Source: Halomonas sp. GT (GTDB lineage: Bacteria > Pseudomonadota > Gammaproteobacteria > Pseudomonadales > Halomonadaceae). From it: a DNA stretch of 64,000 bases. The first letter of the stretch is position 1, and the number at the start of each line of letters is the position of its first letter. The stretch covers positions 682,001 through 746,000 of the forward strand of contig NZ_CP020562.1 of NCBI RefSeq assembly GCF_002082565.1. Direction: 5' to 3'. The notes under the pieces were generated by a model, which was not told the origin of the DNA, did not search any database, and saw nothing but the letters and a program-made list of their open reading frames with translations. A program made the position numbers and the translations under genes. Positions 8,649 through 16,832 of this stretch are shown one piece after another.

Positions 8649-8921
8649 ATGAGCGTCACCACAATCCGCCTTCAAGCAGACGTTGAACAGCACCTGGAAG
8701 CAATCGCCAACAGGTTACACCGGAGTAAAGGCTGGGTGATCAACCAGGTATTGTCGGAATACATAGAAAAGCAGCCGCTTGAGCAAAAGCGGTTGAAACA
8801 AACGTTAGAGGCAATGGAGTCTGCTGCCCAAGGCAAGGTTGTTGATGCCAGCGAGGTTCACCACTGGCTTAATAGCTGGGGAACCGAAAACGAGCAGGAT
8901 GCGCCAGGGTCAGGTAAGTGA
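8649..8921 (+). CDS. Ribbon-helix-helix antitoxin (CopG/ParD-like)
   Basis: A 90-residue antitoxin. The N-terminal 45 residues have the ribbon-helix-helix pattern: a beta strand VTTIRLQADVEQHLEAIA followed by RSKGWVINQVLSEYIEK, with the conserved Gly-Trp turn. The C-terminal half is charged and would wrap the toxin. I chose ATG 8649 because GAGGGT precedes it by a suitable distance, whereas the in-frame ATG at 8610 overlaps the -10 box. Its stop overlaps the GTG start of the toxin gene (GTGA), the usual coupled arrangement. It likely represses its own promoter, alone or with the toxin. Confidence 0.85.
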   Translation: MSVTTIRLQADVEQHLEAIANRLHRSKGWVINQVLSEYIEKQPLEQKRLKQTLEAMESAAQGKVVDASEVHHWLNSWGTENEQDAPGSGK

Positions 8922-9199
8922 AACTGGTTTACACGGCCGAAACCATTGACGATTTGAAACGCCTCCGAGAGTTCATTGCGGATCACAACCCGTCTGCGGC
9001 GGCCAGGATTGCCGCCGAGCTTGTTGGCAAAATCGAATTACTTCCAGGCTTGCCCAATGTGGGCGCACCGGTTGAAATGGCACCGGTGCCTGACTCTGTT
9101 CGAGATATGGTTTTCGGAAAATACGTCGTTCGATATTCAGTCCATGCCACTGCCATCATTGCTCTCCGGGTATGGCATGGTCTTAAAGGTGAACGGTAG
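8918..9199 (+). CDS. ParE/RelE-superfamily toxin
   Basis: A 93-residue toxin of the ParE branch of the RelE superfamily. It opens with VYTAETIDDLKRLREFI, has the PSAAARIAAELVGKIELL helix, LPNVGAPV, then the strands FGKYVVRYSV and AIIALRVWHGLKGER typical of ParE ends. The start is a GTG overlapping the antitoxin stop. ParE toxins usually act on DNA gyrase, but some relatives cleave mRNA; the sequence alone does not decide this. The module follows the SMC operon and may stabilise this accessory region. Confidence 0.85.
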   Translation: MKLVYTAETIDDLKRLREFIADHNPSAAARIAAELVGKIELLPGLPNVGAPVEMAPVPDSVRDMVFGKYVVRYSVHATAIIALRVWHGLKGER

Positions 9200-9251
9200 T
9201 CATTAAACCAGGCGCGGCACTCGGATGCCTTTGTATCTGCTTTGCTGCGTA

Positions 9252-9380
9252 AAAACCATCGGCGCTCTGCGCTCACCGGCGAATGCTGAGCATTTGAATC
9301 GCTCAACTGAACAATTCAAAGCAGGTAAGGTAACCCGCAGAGACTTGATGGATGAGTCGTCGATTACTGTCATGGACTGA
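9252..9380 (+). pseudogene. yefM-like antitoxin remnant
   Basis: The frame ending at TGA 9378-9380 reads LRSPANAEHLNRSTEQFKAG and continues KVTRRDLMDES, which closely follows the C-terminal third of YefM antitoxins (LLRSPANARRL... then a Gly-Lys and an acidic end). No start codon or N-terminal domain is present upstream, so only the toxin-binding tail survives. It is followed in overlapping register by the YoeB remnant, preserving the original operon order. Confidence 0.6.
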
Positions 9381-9535
9381 CGAATCCTGGAGCGATTCCC
9401 TTCACTGGCAAACCAGCGCCATTAAAGGAAAACTTAGCTGGTTTTTGGTCGCGACGTATAGATGATACGAATCGATTCGTCTACGCAGTTGATGATAATG
9501 CGATTACGATTATTTTGTGTCGTTATCACTATTAG
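9364..9535 (+). pseudogene. yoeB-like toxin remnant with internal deletion
   Basis: Two pieces of a YoeB toxin are joined in different frames. The first (9364-about 9414) reads LLSWTDESWSDSLHWQTS, the YoeB N-terminus. The second (9419-9535) reads PLKENLAGFWSRRIDDTNRF and ends AITIILCRYHY, the YoeB C-terminus with the active-site His-Tyr. About 25-30 central codons, including the region before the catalytic Glu, are missing and the frame is shifted. It cannot make active toxin. Confidence 0.75.
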
Positions 9536-9581
9536 ATTCGGGCCTTCCACAGACTATCTCAGAGACCATTCAGAATAAGCG

Positions 9582-10543
9582 ATGAACCTACTCTTCCTCG
9601 GCACCTCCGCGGGTGTGCCCACCAAACAAAGAAATGTCTCTGGGATTGCTTTGCGTGAAAGCAAAGGGAAGGGGTGGTACCTGATTGATTGTGGTGAAGG
9701 TACCCAGCATCAGGTCTTGCATACCAAGCTGTCGTTTCATTCACTAAAAGCCATCTTTATTACCCATGTGCATGGCGACCACTGCTACGGGCTGCCGGGC
9801 ATTCTGGCGAGTGCCGCCATGGGGGGCCGGAAAGCGCCACTGACCATTGTTGCGCCCGCAGGTATCAAAGCTTGGTTGGAGGCCACCTGTGAGGTGACGC
9901 AGCTATGCTTACCTTTCGCCTTAGAGTTTATCGCCTCAGACGACTTGCCAAGCGTTGAGTTTGAGAACATCGCGGTTGAGACATTCAGCCTTTCACATCG
10001 GGTGGCGTCTTATGCCTATACATTTACGGAACGAAAGGTTGATGCTGCCCTGGACGTGGATAAGCTAGCGCAAAAGGGGATTCCAAGAGGGCCGTTGTGG
10101 GGCAGTTGAAGCAAGGGGTTGATATTGAGTTTGCAGGTGAGCAGTTAAAAAGCCATGACTACCTAATCTTCAAGAACACGCCTAGGAAAGTGGTGATCGC
10201 TGGGGATAATGACCAGCCTGACTTATTGAGCGAGGCGTGTGCAGAGGCGCAGGTGTTGGTACATGAGGCCACCTATACCGAAGAGATGGCCCAGAAGGCC
10301 GGTGATGTGGGGCATAGCTACGCCAAGCTTGTTGCTGCTTTTGCCGAATCGATAAAGCTACCTAGTTTGGTGCTGACACACTTCAGCCCTCGTTATCAGT
10401 TTAGCCCCCATGCGTCGCCGTCCATTGAGGACATCCGCAAAGAAGCTGAGTGCGTCTACTCGGGCTCTCTTTTCTTGGCGCGGGATTTTGGCGAATACAC
10501 CTTGGAAAAAACGGGCCACTTTTCTGAGGTGGTGGGCGAGTAG
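9582..10543 (+). pseudogene. rnz: Ribonuclease Z, single-base frameshift
   Basis: The gene encodes a metallo-beta-lactamase fold tRNA 3'-processing endonuclease (RNase Z/RNase BN). The first part (9582-about 10098) has the N-terminal NLLFLGTSAGVP and the zinc motif ITHVHGDHCYG. The second part continues in another frame with IFKNTPRKVVIAGDN, LVHEATY, GHSYAK and LTHFSPRY, all expected family motifs. They meet inside the conserved GPLWGQLKQG sequence: at 10099-10102 there are four G, and five would restore WGQLKQG exactly. So one G is missing, either a real inactivating mutation or an assembly/sequencing error in a homopolymer. If corrected, the protein is about 320 residues, the normal length. 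It lies between two toxin-antitoxin modules. Confidence 0.85.
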
Positions 10544-10558
10544 TTTTCCGCGCGTTTG

Positions 10559-10813
10559 TCAGTAGTGATACCGAAGCTGGGCGATCAGCAGCGCATCGTC
10601 AGTCACCTTGTAAATCATCCGGTGCTCTTCGTTGATGCGTCGAGACCAGTAACCGGCCAAGCCGTGTTTAAGAGGCTCTGGTTTACCAACGCCGCCAAAG
10701 GGTTCTCGTTGGGTTTCTTTGATTAGCTTATTGATACGGCCAAGCACTTTTTTGTCCGTTTTTTGCCAGTATAAATAATCTTCCCATGCATGCTCAGCGA
10801 AGATGAGTTTCAT
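10559..10813 (-). CDS. yoeB: YoeB family mRNA interferase toxin
   Basis: An 84-residue toxin, exactly the length of E. coli YoeB and very similar to it (AWEDYLYWQKTDKK, KPEPLKHGLAGYWSRRI, ending RYHY). The catalytic residues map one to one: Glu46 in KPEPLK, Arg65 after NEEH, and the terminal His83-Tyr84. YoeB binds the ribosomal A site and cleaves translated mRNA. Its start codon overlaps the stop of the yefM-type antitoxin gene, so translation is coupled. All active residues are present and it should be functional. Confidence 0.95.
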   Translation of the reverse strand: MKLIFAEHAWEDYLYWQKTDKKVLGRINKLIKETQREPFGGVGKPEPLKHGLAGYWSRRINEEHRMIYKVTDDALLIAQLRYHY

Positions 10814-11061
10814 TCCAAGAGTTCCCGCTCTTGGCCGCCACCTTGCTCTAGCTCGGCAATTGACTCAAGCAAGCGTTGAGCATTCTTGGGGGCGCGCAGC
10901 AGGTAGGCGGTCTCTTGCAGTGCCTCATAATCCTCTAAAGAGACCATGACCACAGACTGCGCTTTGTTACGGGTAATGATCATGGGCGCGTGATCTTCGC
11001 AGACCTGTTGCATTGTTTTCGCTAGATTGGTTCTAGCTGCTGTGTAGCTAATGGCATCCAT
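10810..11061 (-). CDS. yefM: YefM family antitoxin
   Basis: An 83-residue Phd/YefM antitoxin. The N-terminal DNA-binding half shows ISYTAARTNLAKTMQQVCED, APMIITRNKAQSVVMVSLED and YEALQETAYLLRAPKNAQRL; the acidic C-terminal tail would mask YoeB. It precedes and overlaps yoeB. The start has a CAGGAA ribosome binding site. Just upstream lies a pair of TGTACA-type palindromes with the geometry known for YefM operators, so autoregulation is likely. Confidence 0.95.
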   Translation of the reverse strand: MDAISYTAARTNLAKTMQQVCEDHAPMIITRNKAQSVVMVSLEDYEALQETAYLLRAPKNAQRLLESIAELEQGGGQERELLE

Positions 11062-11089
11062 AGGTAATTCCTGTTCACGATATTGTTCA

Positions 11090-11107
11090 TGTACAGAATA
11101 ATGTACG
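11090..11107. promoter_or_regulatory. YefM-YoeB operator (paired TGTACA hexamers)
   Basis: TGTACA (11090-11095) and TGTACG (11102-11107) lie 29-46 bp upstream of the yefM start, 12 bp centre to centre. Paired TGTACA-core palindromes spaced by 12 bp are the established binding site of the E. coli YefM-YoeB complex. The match in motif and spacing makes autorepression here very plausible. Confidence 0.7.
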
Positions 11108-11173
11108 TTTTTGGTTTTGGCAATCGGCTGCGTTTTGAAGATGCCACTTATTTGACGTTGAAGCCGCTTAGTA

Positions 11174-11199
11174 GCACTGGCTTCCGGAGAAGCCAGTGC
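11174..11199. terminator. Hairpin between yefM-yoeB promoter region and hydrolase gene
   Basis: A perfect 11-bp stem, GCACTGGCTTC pairing with GAAGCCAGTGC, around a CGGA loop. It lies 26 bp past the end of the leftward hydrolase gene. On the plus strand it is followed by a T-rich run, on the minus strand by a weak one, so its strength as a terminator for the hydrolase gene is uncertain. Confidence 0.5.
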
Positions 11200-11224
11200 T
11201 TACTTCTTTATTTCAAAACAAAAG

Positions 11225-12421
11225 TTATTTCAAAAACGCTCGCAGCGTTTCGCTGGCTTGGTCGATAGCGACAACGCCATCTAAATGGCCGCGGTTGCCT
11301 TCTAAGGTTTCAAGCGTTACTTCGGTGCCGTCGGCTTCTATCAGCTCGGCAGTGCGGCGCACGCCTTCGGGGGCGAAGACGAGGTCGTTTTCGCTATAGA
11401 GCATCAGCGTTGGGGCGTCGATGGCGGCCAGTCCTTCTTCTAGTGAATCACCGTGGCCCGCCATAAAGAGTTGGTTGGCGCGAACCAAATACAGCAGATG
11501 GTTGGCATCGGAAAGTTCGGCGCGGGCGGCGGCGACGTCATCCAGCGTTTTCTCAATAGCGTAGCGGGCGTTGATATCTTGAGCGGGGTCGCGTTCGTCA
11601 TCGGCCCAGTCGCGGTTGAACGTTTCGTTGGCCCACTGCCAGTGATTGGCATTGAGGGTGACGAGCTTGAGCGCTTCTTTTAGGCCATCGGTGGGTGGCT
11701 CGCCATCGTAATAGTTGCCTTCATTCCAGTTGGCGTCTAAGCGAATGGGCGCTGCCCAGGCGCTAAGCGTTGCCAGTAACCAGGGGTCGGCAACGCCGCC
11801 GCCAATAACAGGAATCAGCCTGTCCACTTTGTCAGGGTACGCGCTGGCCCATTCAAATGCTTGAAGCGCCCCCATCGAGGCACCCATGACCGCGTGTAGC
11901 GATTCAACGCCTTGGCTCTCTAGTAATGCGCGCTGTACCTCGACAAAGTCACGAATCGTCACTACAGGAAAGTCCATTCCCCACGGTTCGCCGGTGTCTG
12001 GGTTAATAGAAGCGGGGCCAGTGGTAGTGACATTGGGGTCGTGGGCGTTGAGGTTCACCAGCGTATCGGACGCAATAATGTAGTACTCGTCGGTATCCAG
12101 TGGTTTGCCGGGGCCAATGATGGCATCCCAGTAGCCGGTTGGCTCGCCATCCGGGTCATAACGACCTGCAGCGTTGCTGGTGCCAGAGAAAAAATGGGTA
12201 ATTAAAATGGCATTGTCACGGGCGTCGTTTAATTCACCGTAGGCTTCCCAACCCACCGCAAGTTCGGGGATCGTTTCGCCGCCTTGAGTGGTAAAGTCTT
12301 GCATCTCGAAGGTTTGTTTTTCGACGACGCCATCCCAGGCCAGTAGCGGTGATGCTGCCAGTAATCCGAGGCTGGTAACTGTCACCACGGTCAATAAAGA
12401 GTGTCGTTGCTTGAGGGGCAT
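11225..12421 (-). CDS. Exported MetX-like alpha/beta hydrolase
   Basis: A 398-residue alpha/beta hydrolase of the homoserine O-acetyltransferase (MetX) family. The nucleophile elbow is GASMGALQAFEWA, and the acid and base are seen in LYSENDLVFAPEG and NRGHLDGV near the C-terminus. The family start motif (YGELNDARDNAILITHFFSG) and the GPGKPLDTDEYYIIASD run are also present. Unlike cytoplasmic MetX, it opens with a clear signal peptide (SLLTVVTVTSLGLLAASPLLA), so it should act in the periplasm, where acetyl-CoA is not available. A role in methionine synthesis is therefore unlikely; esterase or acyl hydrolase activity is more probable. No operon partner. Confidence 0.85.
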   Translation of the reverse strand: MPLKQRHSLLTVVTVTSLGLLAASPLLAWDGVVEKQTFEMQDFTTQGGETIPELAVGWEAYGELNDARDNAILITHFFSGTSNAAGRYDPDGEPTGYWDAIIGPGKPLDTDEYYIIASDTLVNLNAHDPNVTTTGPASINPDTGEPWGMDFPVVTIRDFVEVQRALLESQGVESLHAVMGASMGALQAFEWASAYPDKVDRLIPVIGGGVADPWLLATLSAWAAPIRLDANWNEGNYYDGEPPTDGLKEALKLVTLNANHWQWANETFNRDWADDERDPAQDINARYAIEKTLDDVAAARAELSDANHLLYLVRANQLFMAGHGDSLEEGLAAIDAPTLMLYSENDLVFAPEGVRRTAELIEADGTEVTLETLEGNRGHLDGVVAIDQASETLRAFLK

Positions 12422-12498
12422 ACGCCTTCCTTAAATGAGGGATTGTTATGATTATTGTTGGCAACGGCTGCGTTGCCACCCTCTTAGCGTAGACGGCT

Positions 12499-13671
12499 TT
12501 AGCGCATTTTAAATGGGTTTAGCCCGTTAGCTTGTTGCATCATCATGCGTTTGGCGAGCGGTACGCGTTCGGCAAGGTGCAGGCTGAGGTCACCCAGCTG
12601 GCGTAGCGGTTTTGCGCCGGTGAACAGGTGATGGAAACTGTCGGTGGCGGCAATCATGGCTTGGTTAGCCAAACGGCGGTGGCATTCGAAGCGGTGCAGG
12701 CTGATAGCGTCACCGGGGTCGCGGCCTTTGATAATCAGCTCTGCCAGGGTGTCGGCATCGTGCAGACCAATATTTAGCCCTTGCCCTGCCAGCGGATGCA
12801 CCACGTGGGCGGCATCGCCAATCAGTGCTAAGCGCTTGCCGATATAGCGTTTGGCGTGCTGGCGTCTAATTGGAAAACTCGCCTTTGCGACCACACGGGT
12901 TAGCTTGCCTAGCCGCTTGGGAAAGGCTGTTTCAATGGCCGTTTTTAGGGCGTCGCTGGAGAGCTGTTCACGGGCTTTGGTGGCTTCGTCGCTGTCATAC
13001 CACACCAGCGATGCACGATGGCCTGGTAAGGGAAGCATGGCAATCGGGCCGGTGGGGGTGAAACACTGCCAACTGATATCTTGTTGGGGTAGCTCGGTTT
13101 CTACATTAATAATCATCGCCCGCTGATGGTAGTCGTAGCTACTAACGGTAATGCCAGCAAGTTCTCGTAGCGTCGAATGTGCGCCATCTGCGCCAACAAT
13201 CAAGCGGGCGCTTAAGGTTTTGCCGTTATCTAGCTCCAGCATGCGGCCGGTGCTAGCCGCCATGGTGCTGAGCGGTGCGCACTGGGTATAGCAGGTCACG
13301 CTGGGAAGATTCTCTAAGCGCTGCCACAACGCATATTGCAGGGTGCGGTTTTCGATAAAAATACCGAAGTCATCCATGCCACTGTCCTGGGCAGAAAACA
13401 GTGAGTGGCCGGAGCCATCCTGATTAGCGACATCAATATGGCGAAACGGGCAGCAGCGCTCTTCGGGAAGCGCGGTGCCGCTCGCTTTTACAAACGCCAG
13501 CGAACGGGCATTAAGTGAGGAGATACGCAGGTCATAATCGCCGCTGAGCGGGGTGGGGGCGCTGCCACGTTCTACCAGCCCAACCGACATGCCGGTATGG
13601 CCTAACCGGGCTGCTAGCGCGGCACCCACCATGCCACCGCCGACAATGATAATCTCGTGATCCCATTGCAT
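12499..13671 (-). CDS. UbiH/UbiF/UbiI-family FAD monooxygenase
   Basis: A 390-residue flavoprotein hydroxylase of the family that hydroxylates the ubiquinone ring. The N-terminal dinucleotide motif is VGGGMVGAALAARL. The middle VGADGAHSTLRELAGI and the C-terminal GKRLALIGDAAHVVHPLAGQ plus NIGLHDADTLAELI are the other FAD-binding signatures. I set the start at 13671 because AAGGAG lies seven bases upstream of that ATG; the frame extends 13 codons further upstream without such a site. Which position of the quinone ring it hydroxylates cannot be decided from sequence; UbiF- or UbiH-type is likely. It is divergent from the sirtuin gene. Confidence 0.87.
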   Translation of the reverse strand: MQWDHEIIIVGGGMVGAALAARLGHTGMSVGLVERGSAPTPLSGDYDLRISSLNARSLAFVKASGTALPEERCCPFRHIDVANQDGSGHSLFSAQDSGMDDFGIFIENRTLQYALWQRLENLPSVTCYTQCAPLSTMAASTGRMLELDNGKTLSARLIVGADGAHSTLRELAGITVSSYDYHQRAMIINVETELPQQDISWQCFTPTGPIAMLPLPGHRASLVWYDSDEATKAREQLSSDALKTAIETAFPKRLGKLTRVVAKASFPIRRQHAKRYIGKRLALIGDAAHVVHPLAGQGLNIGLHDADTLAELIIKGRDPGDAISLHRFECHRRLANQAMIAATDSFHHLFTGAKPLRQLGDLSLHLAERVPLAKRMMMQQANGLNPFKMR

Positions 13672-13768
13672 GAGACACTCCTTACGTTGAATAACGAGGG
13701 CATATTGCATACCCCTTTATTGTCATACAGTATCGGTTACTTGTCGCAGTGTTGCATAGGGTGATCCA

Positions 13769-14626
13769 TTGACGCAGGCCGTGGAAATGACAAATAGCAT
13801 CGCACAGACGGGGGAAGCGCTGGCGGGTTTTATTGAGCGCCACCCTAAACTGTGGGTGATTACTGGCGCAGGAGTAAGCACTGACAGCGGCATTCCTGAT
13901 TACCGCGATGCGGACGGGCAGTGGAAGCGCCCGCCGCCGGTACAGCATGGCGATTTTATGACCTCACTTGCTGTGCGCCAGCGTTATTGGGCGCGGGCGC
14001 TGATCGGTTTCAAAGCTATGCGTGAAGCCCAAGTGAGTGGTGCACATCGTGCACTAGCGGCGCTGGAAACCATGGGCTACGTGGAACTGCTGGTGACACA
14101 GAACGTAGACCGTCTGCATCAGCGGGCAGGTTCTAGCAAGGTGATTGATTTACACGGGCGAGCAGACATGGTGGCGTGCATGACCTGCGGTTACCAACTC
14201 ATGCGCCACGCCATGCACAGCGAAATGGCCAGGATGAACCCGCGTTTTGCAGCACTGGATGCCCGCCATGCGCCCGACGGCGATGCGGATTTAGAAACCG
14301 ATTTTTCGACGTTTCAGGTGCTGGATTGCCCGCGCTGCCAAGGCATCCTAAAGCCCCAAGTTGTCTATTACGGAGATGTGGTGCCGCCAGCGCGGCGCTT
14401 GGCTGCTCAAGCAGGGCTGCAAAACGCCGATGCCGTGTTGGCTGTGGGCACTTCGTTGATGGTGTATTCAGGCTACCGCTTCTGCCGCGATGCCCACGCC
14501 ATGGGTTTGCCGGTTGCCTCGCTGTCGTTGGGCGTTACTCGCGCCGATGCGCTCTTAACCCATCAGTGGCGCGCACCGTTGACGCCCGTGCTAGAGCACG
14601 CGGTGGCGTGTTTGAAGCGTGACTAA
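13769..14626 (+). CDS. SIR2 family NAD-dependent protein deacylase
   Basis: A 285-residue sirtuin that would remove acyl groups from lysines using NAD. It shows the NAD-binding ITGAGVSTDSGIPDYRDADG, the TQNVDRLHQRAG motif, catalytic His in VIDLHGRAD, two CxxC zinc pairs (CMTCG and CPRCQG) and the late VGTSLMVYSGYRF. A helical insertion (about residues 150-185) lies between the zinc pairs. The start is probably TTG 13769, preceded at good distance by AGGGTGA; an in-frame ATG at 13787 has a weaker site. Its end overlaps the convergent glycosylase gene by four bases. The chosen family class resembles eukaryotic SIRT4-like bacterial proteins more than CobB, but this is an impression. Confidence 0.9.
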   Translation: MTQAVEMTNSIAQTGEALAGFIERHPKLWVITGAGVSTDSGIPDYRDADGQWKRPPPVQHGDFMTSLAVRQRYWARALIGFKAMREAQVSGAHRALAALETMGYVELLVTQNVDRLHQRAGSSKVIDLHGRADMVACMTCGYQLMRHAMHSEMARMNPRFAALDARHAPDGDADLETDFSTFQVLDCPRCQGILKPQVVYYGDVVPPARRLAAQAGLQNADAVLAVGTSLMVYSGYRFCRDAHAMGLPVASLSLGVTRADALLTHQWRAPLTPVLEHAVACLKRD

Positions 14627-15264
14627 CGCGCTTTCGAGACCCAGGGATTGCCGTCACTCCACAGCCGCCAAGGGGCGTCGCGGTCGGCGGGCTGGGCATA
14701 ATCGATACCCACGCGAGGGCCAGAGGCAACGGCATCGGGAGGAGTGCCCGCTGTTATCCATAGCACGTCAGACTGGGTCATATCATGACCATATAGCGTT
14801 TTATCAATACGCAGCGCGCGGGTTAGCTTACCGGGGCCATTGGTGAGATTGCGGCCCTTTACATCACGTAGCGCGCGCATGGCCACTTCACCTGACACTG
14901 GCTCCACCGCGCGAATAAGCACCGCGCACGGGTTGCCTTCTGGCTGTGTCACTACGTTCAGCAGCCAGTGCATGCCATACACCAGGTACACGTAGGCGTG
15001 CCCTGGAGGCCCAAACATGGCCTCCGTTCTCGGCGTTTTGCGCCGATGCGCATGGCAGGCCGAATCTTCAGACCCCCGATAGGCCTCTGTTTCGACGATC
15101 TCCGCGACCATCAGCTCGCCTTCGTAGTAACGAACCAGTCGACAACCCAGTAGGTCTCGAGCGACGGCGAGGGTGTCACGGCGATAAAAGTCGCGCGGAA
15201 GAGGGGGTAGCGCCACTGTGTTAGCGAGTCGCTTAACGTCAATTAATGGGTCAGTATGCGCCAT
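14623..15264 (-). CDS. Alkyladenine DNA glycosylase (AAG/MPG family)
   Basis: A 213-residue base-excision repair enzyme that removes 3-methyladenine and other alkylated purines. Family motifs are RDTLAVARDLLGCRLVRYY, the catalytic glutamate in AEIVETEAYRGSEDSACHA, GHAYVYLVYGMHWLLNVV and NGPGKLTRALRI followed by a GPRVGIDYA end. It belongs to the AAG (human MPG-like) fold, not the AlkA or Tag helix-hairpin-helix type. It is convergent with the sirtuin and overlaps it by four bases. No strong ribosome binding site precedes the ATG. Confidence 0.92.
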   Translation of the reverse strand: MAHTDPLIDVKRLANTVALPPLPRDFYRRDTLAVARDLLGCRLVRYYEGELMVAEIVETEAYRGSEDSACHAHRRKTPRTEAMFGPPGHAYVYLVYGMHWLLNVVTQPEGNPCAVLIRAVEPVSGEVAMRALRDVKGRNLTNGPGKLTRALRIDKTLYGHDMTQSDVLWITAGTPPDAVASGPRVGIDYAQPADRDAPWRLWSDGNPWVSKAR

Positions 15265-15334
15265 GATATCGCCAATTACTTGAGTAAGCTGCTAGGGTAT
15301 TCGTTAGCCCTTTCTTTTAAAAGCGGAGTCGCCC

Positions 15335-16810
15335 GTGCTGTCATTTGAACACCAGTTTGCAACGCTTCCCGAGCCACTGTGGATGGCCTGTCAGCCCACG
15401 CCAGTGAGCCAGCCCGCGCTGATTGTATTTAATGAGCGCCTGGCAGAAACGCTGGGAGTTAAGACAGGGCTGAAGAGTAAGCCCGATGATGCCACTCTTA
15501 CCCAGTGGTTTAGTGGAAATCAGCTGCCTCCGGGCGCAGAACCACGGGCGCTGGGCTACGCTGGGCATCAGTTTGGTAACTTTGTACCGCAGTTGGGTGA
15601 TGGCCGCGCATTATTGTTGGGAGAGGTCGTCGACCAGAACGGGATACGGCGCGATGTTCAGCTCAAGGGCAGCGGCCGCACGCCATTTTCCCGTGGTGGT
15701 GATGGTCGTTCGCCGCTGGGTCCGGTGCTACGGGAGTATCTGGTCAGTGAATTTATGGCTGCAATGGGCGTACCCACCACCCGTGCGTTAGCCGCCGTTT
15801 CTACCGGCGAGCGAGTCGTGCGCCAATTACCTGAGCCCGGCGCAGTATTTACCCGCGTCGCAAGCAGTCATATTCGTGTGGGCACCTTTCAATTTGCTGC
15901 GGTACGTAGAGATGAAGCTGCCCTGAAAGCGCTGGCCGACCATGTGATTGAGCGCCACTATCCGGAAGCCGCTAGTGCAGACGATCCTTATTTAGCCTTG
16001 TTAGAGGCGGTGGTTGCTCGCCAAGCGGTGCTAGTGGCGCGGTGGATGAGCCTTGGATTTATTCATGGTGTTATGAATACCGACAACTGCAGCATTGCCG
16101 GAGAAACTATTGATTACGGCCCCTGTGCCTTTATGGAGCAGTTTGACCCGCAAAAAGTCTTCAGCTCAATTGATCAAGGCAAGCGCTATGCCTTTGATAA
16201 CCAACCCGCCATTGCTCAATGGAACCTAGCCCGCTTTGCAGAAACGTTACTGCCGCTGATGCGCGAAGAGGGCGATACCGTCGTCGAGCAGGCCACCGAT
16301 ATCATCCGCCGCTTTGAGCGACTGTTTGATGCCGAGCAGCGCCGCTTGCACGCGGATAAGCTTGGCCTTGAAGCAGACAGCGACCAAGCGGTACCGCTAA
16401 TGGAAGCGCTGGAAAGCCAGATGCACCAGGGGCGAATGGATATGACCGCCACCTTTGATGCGCTAACACACTTTGCCAGCACCTCAAGTGAAACGCATAA
16501 AGAAGCACTGCTGGCGCTAACTACCCAGCCCGATGAACTGGCGGCATGGTTAGATAAATGGCAAGCCGCACAGGTTGCCAGCCAAGGCAGCGAGCGCTTA
16601 GCCGCCATGCGGCGTGCTAATCCAGTTGTTATTCCCCGTAACCACCGAATTCAGGAAGTTATCGATGCGGCTTACGAGGGCGACTTTGCGCCGTTTCACA
16701 GCTTACTTGCTGTGGTCACCCAGCCCTTTGATGAATCCGCAGAAGCCCGCCGCCTTGCAGCTCCCGCAACGGAAAACGAGCAGGTACTAAGAACGTTTTG
16801 CGGTACGTAA
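15335..16810 (+). CDS. selO: SelO protein AMPylase (YdiU family)
   Basis: A 491-residue pseudokinase of the SelO family, which transfers AMP from ATP to hydroxyl side chains of target proteins. The family signatures are clear: GYAGHQFGNFVPQLGDGRA, VQLKGSGRTPFSRGGDGR followed by SPLGPVLREYLVSE, and LGFIHGVMNTDNCSIAGE with DYGPCAFM, which hold the ATP- and metal-binding residues. Like other bacterial members it has no selenocysteine. The end (RIQEVIDAAYEGDFAPF) is complete. The start is a GTG with GCGGAG upstream. It ends just before the LexA-controlled dinB, but is probably a separate unit. Confidence 0.93.
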   Translation: MLSFEHQFATLPEPLWMACQPTPVSQPALIVFNERLAETLGVKTGLKSKPDDATLTQWFSGNQLPPGAEPRALGYAGHQFGNFVPQLGDGRALLLGEVVDQNGIRRDVQLKGSGRTPFSRGGDGRSPLGPVLREYLVSEFMAAMGVPTTRALAAVSTGERVVRQLPEPGAVFTRVASSHIRVGTFQFAAVRRDEAALKALADHVIERHYPEAASADDPYLALLEAVVARQAVLVARWMSLGFIHGVMNTDNCSIAGETIDYGPCAFMEQFDPQKVFSSIDQGKRYAFDNQPAIAQWNLARFAETLLPLMREEGDTVVEQATDIIRRFERLFDAEQRRLHADKLGLEADSDQAVPLMEALESQMHQGRMDMTATFDALTHFASTSSETHKEALLALTTQPDELAAWLDKWQAAQVASQGSERLAAMRRANPVVIPRNHRIQEVIDAAYEGDFAPFHSLLAVVTQPFDESAEARRLAAPATENEQVLRTFCGT

Positions 16811-16832
16811 CCTCGGCTTTTCCTGTGGTAAA

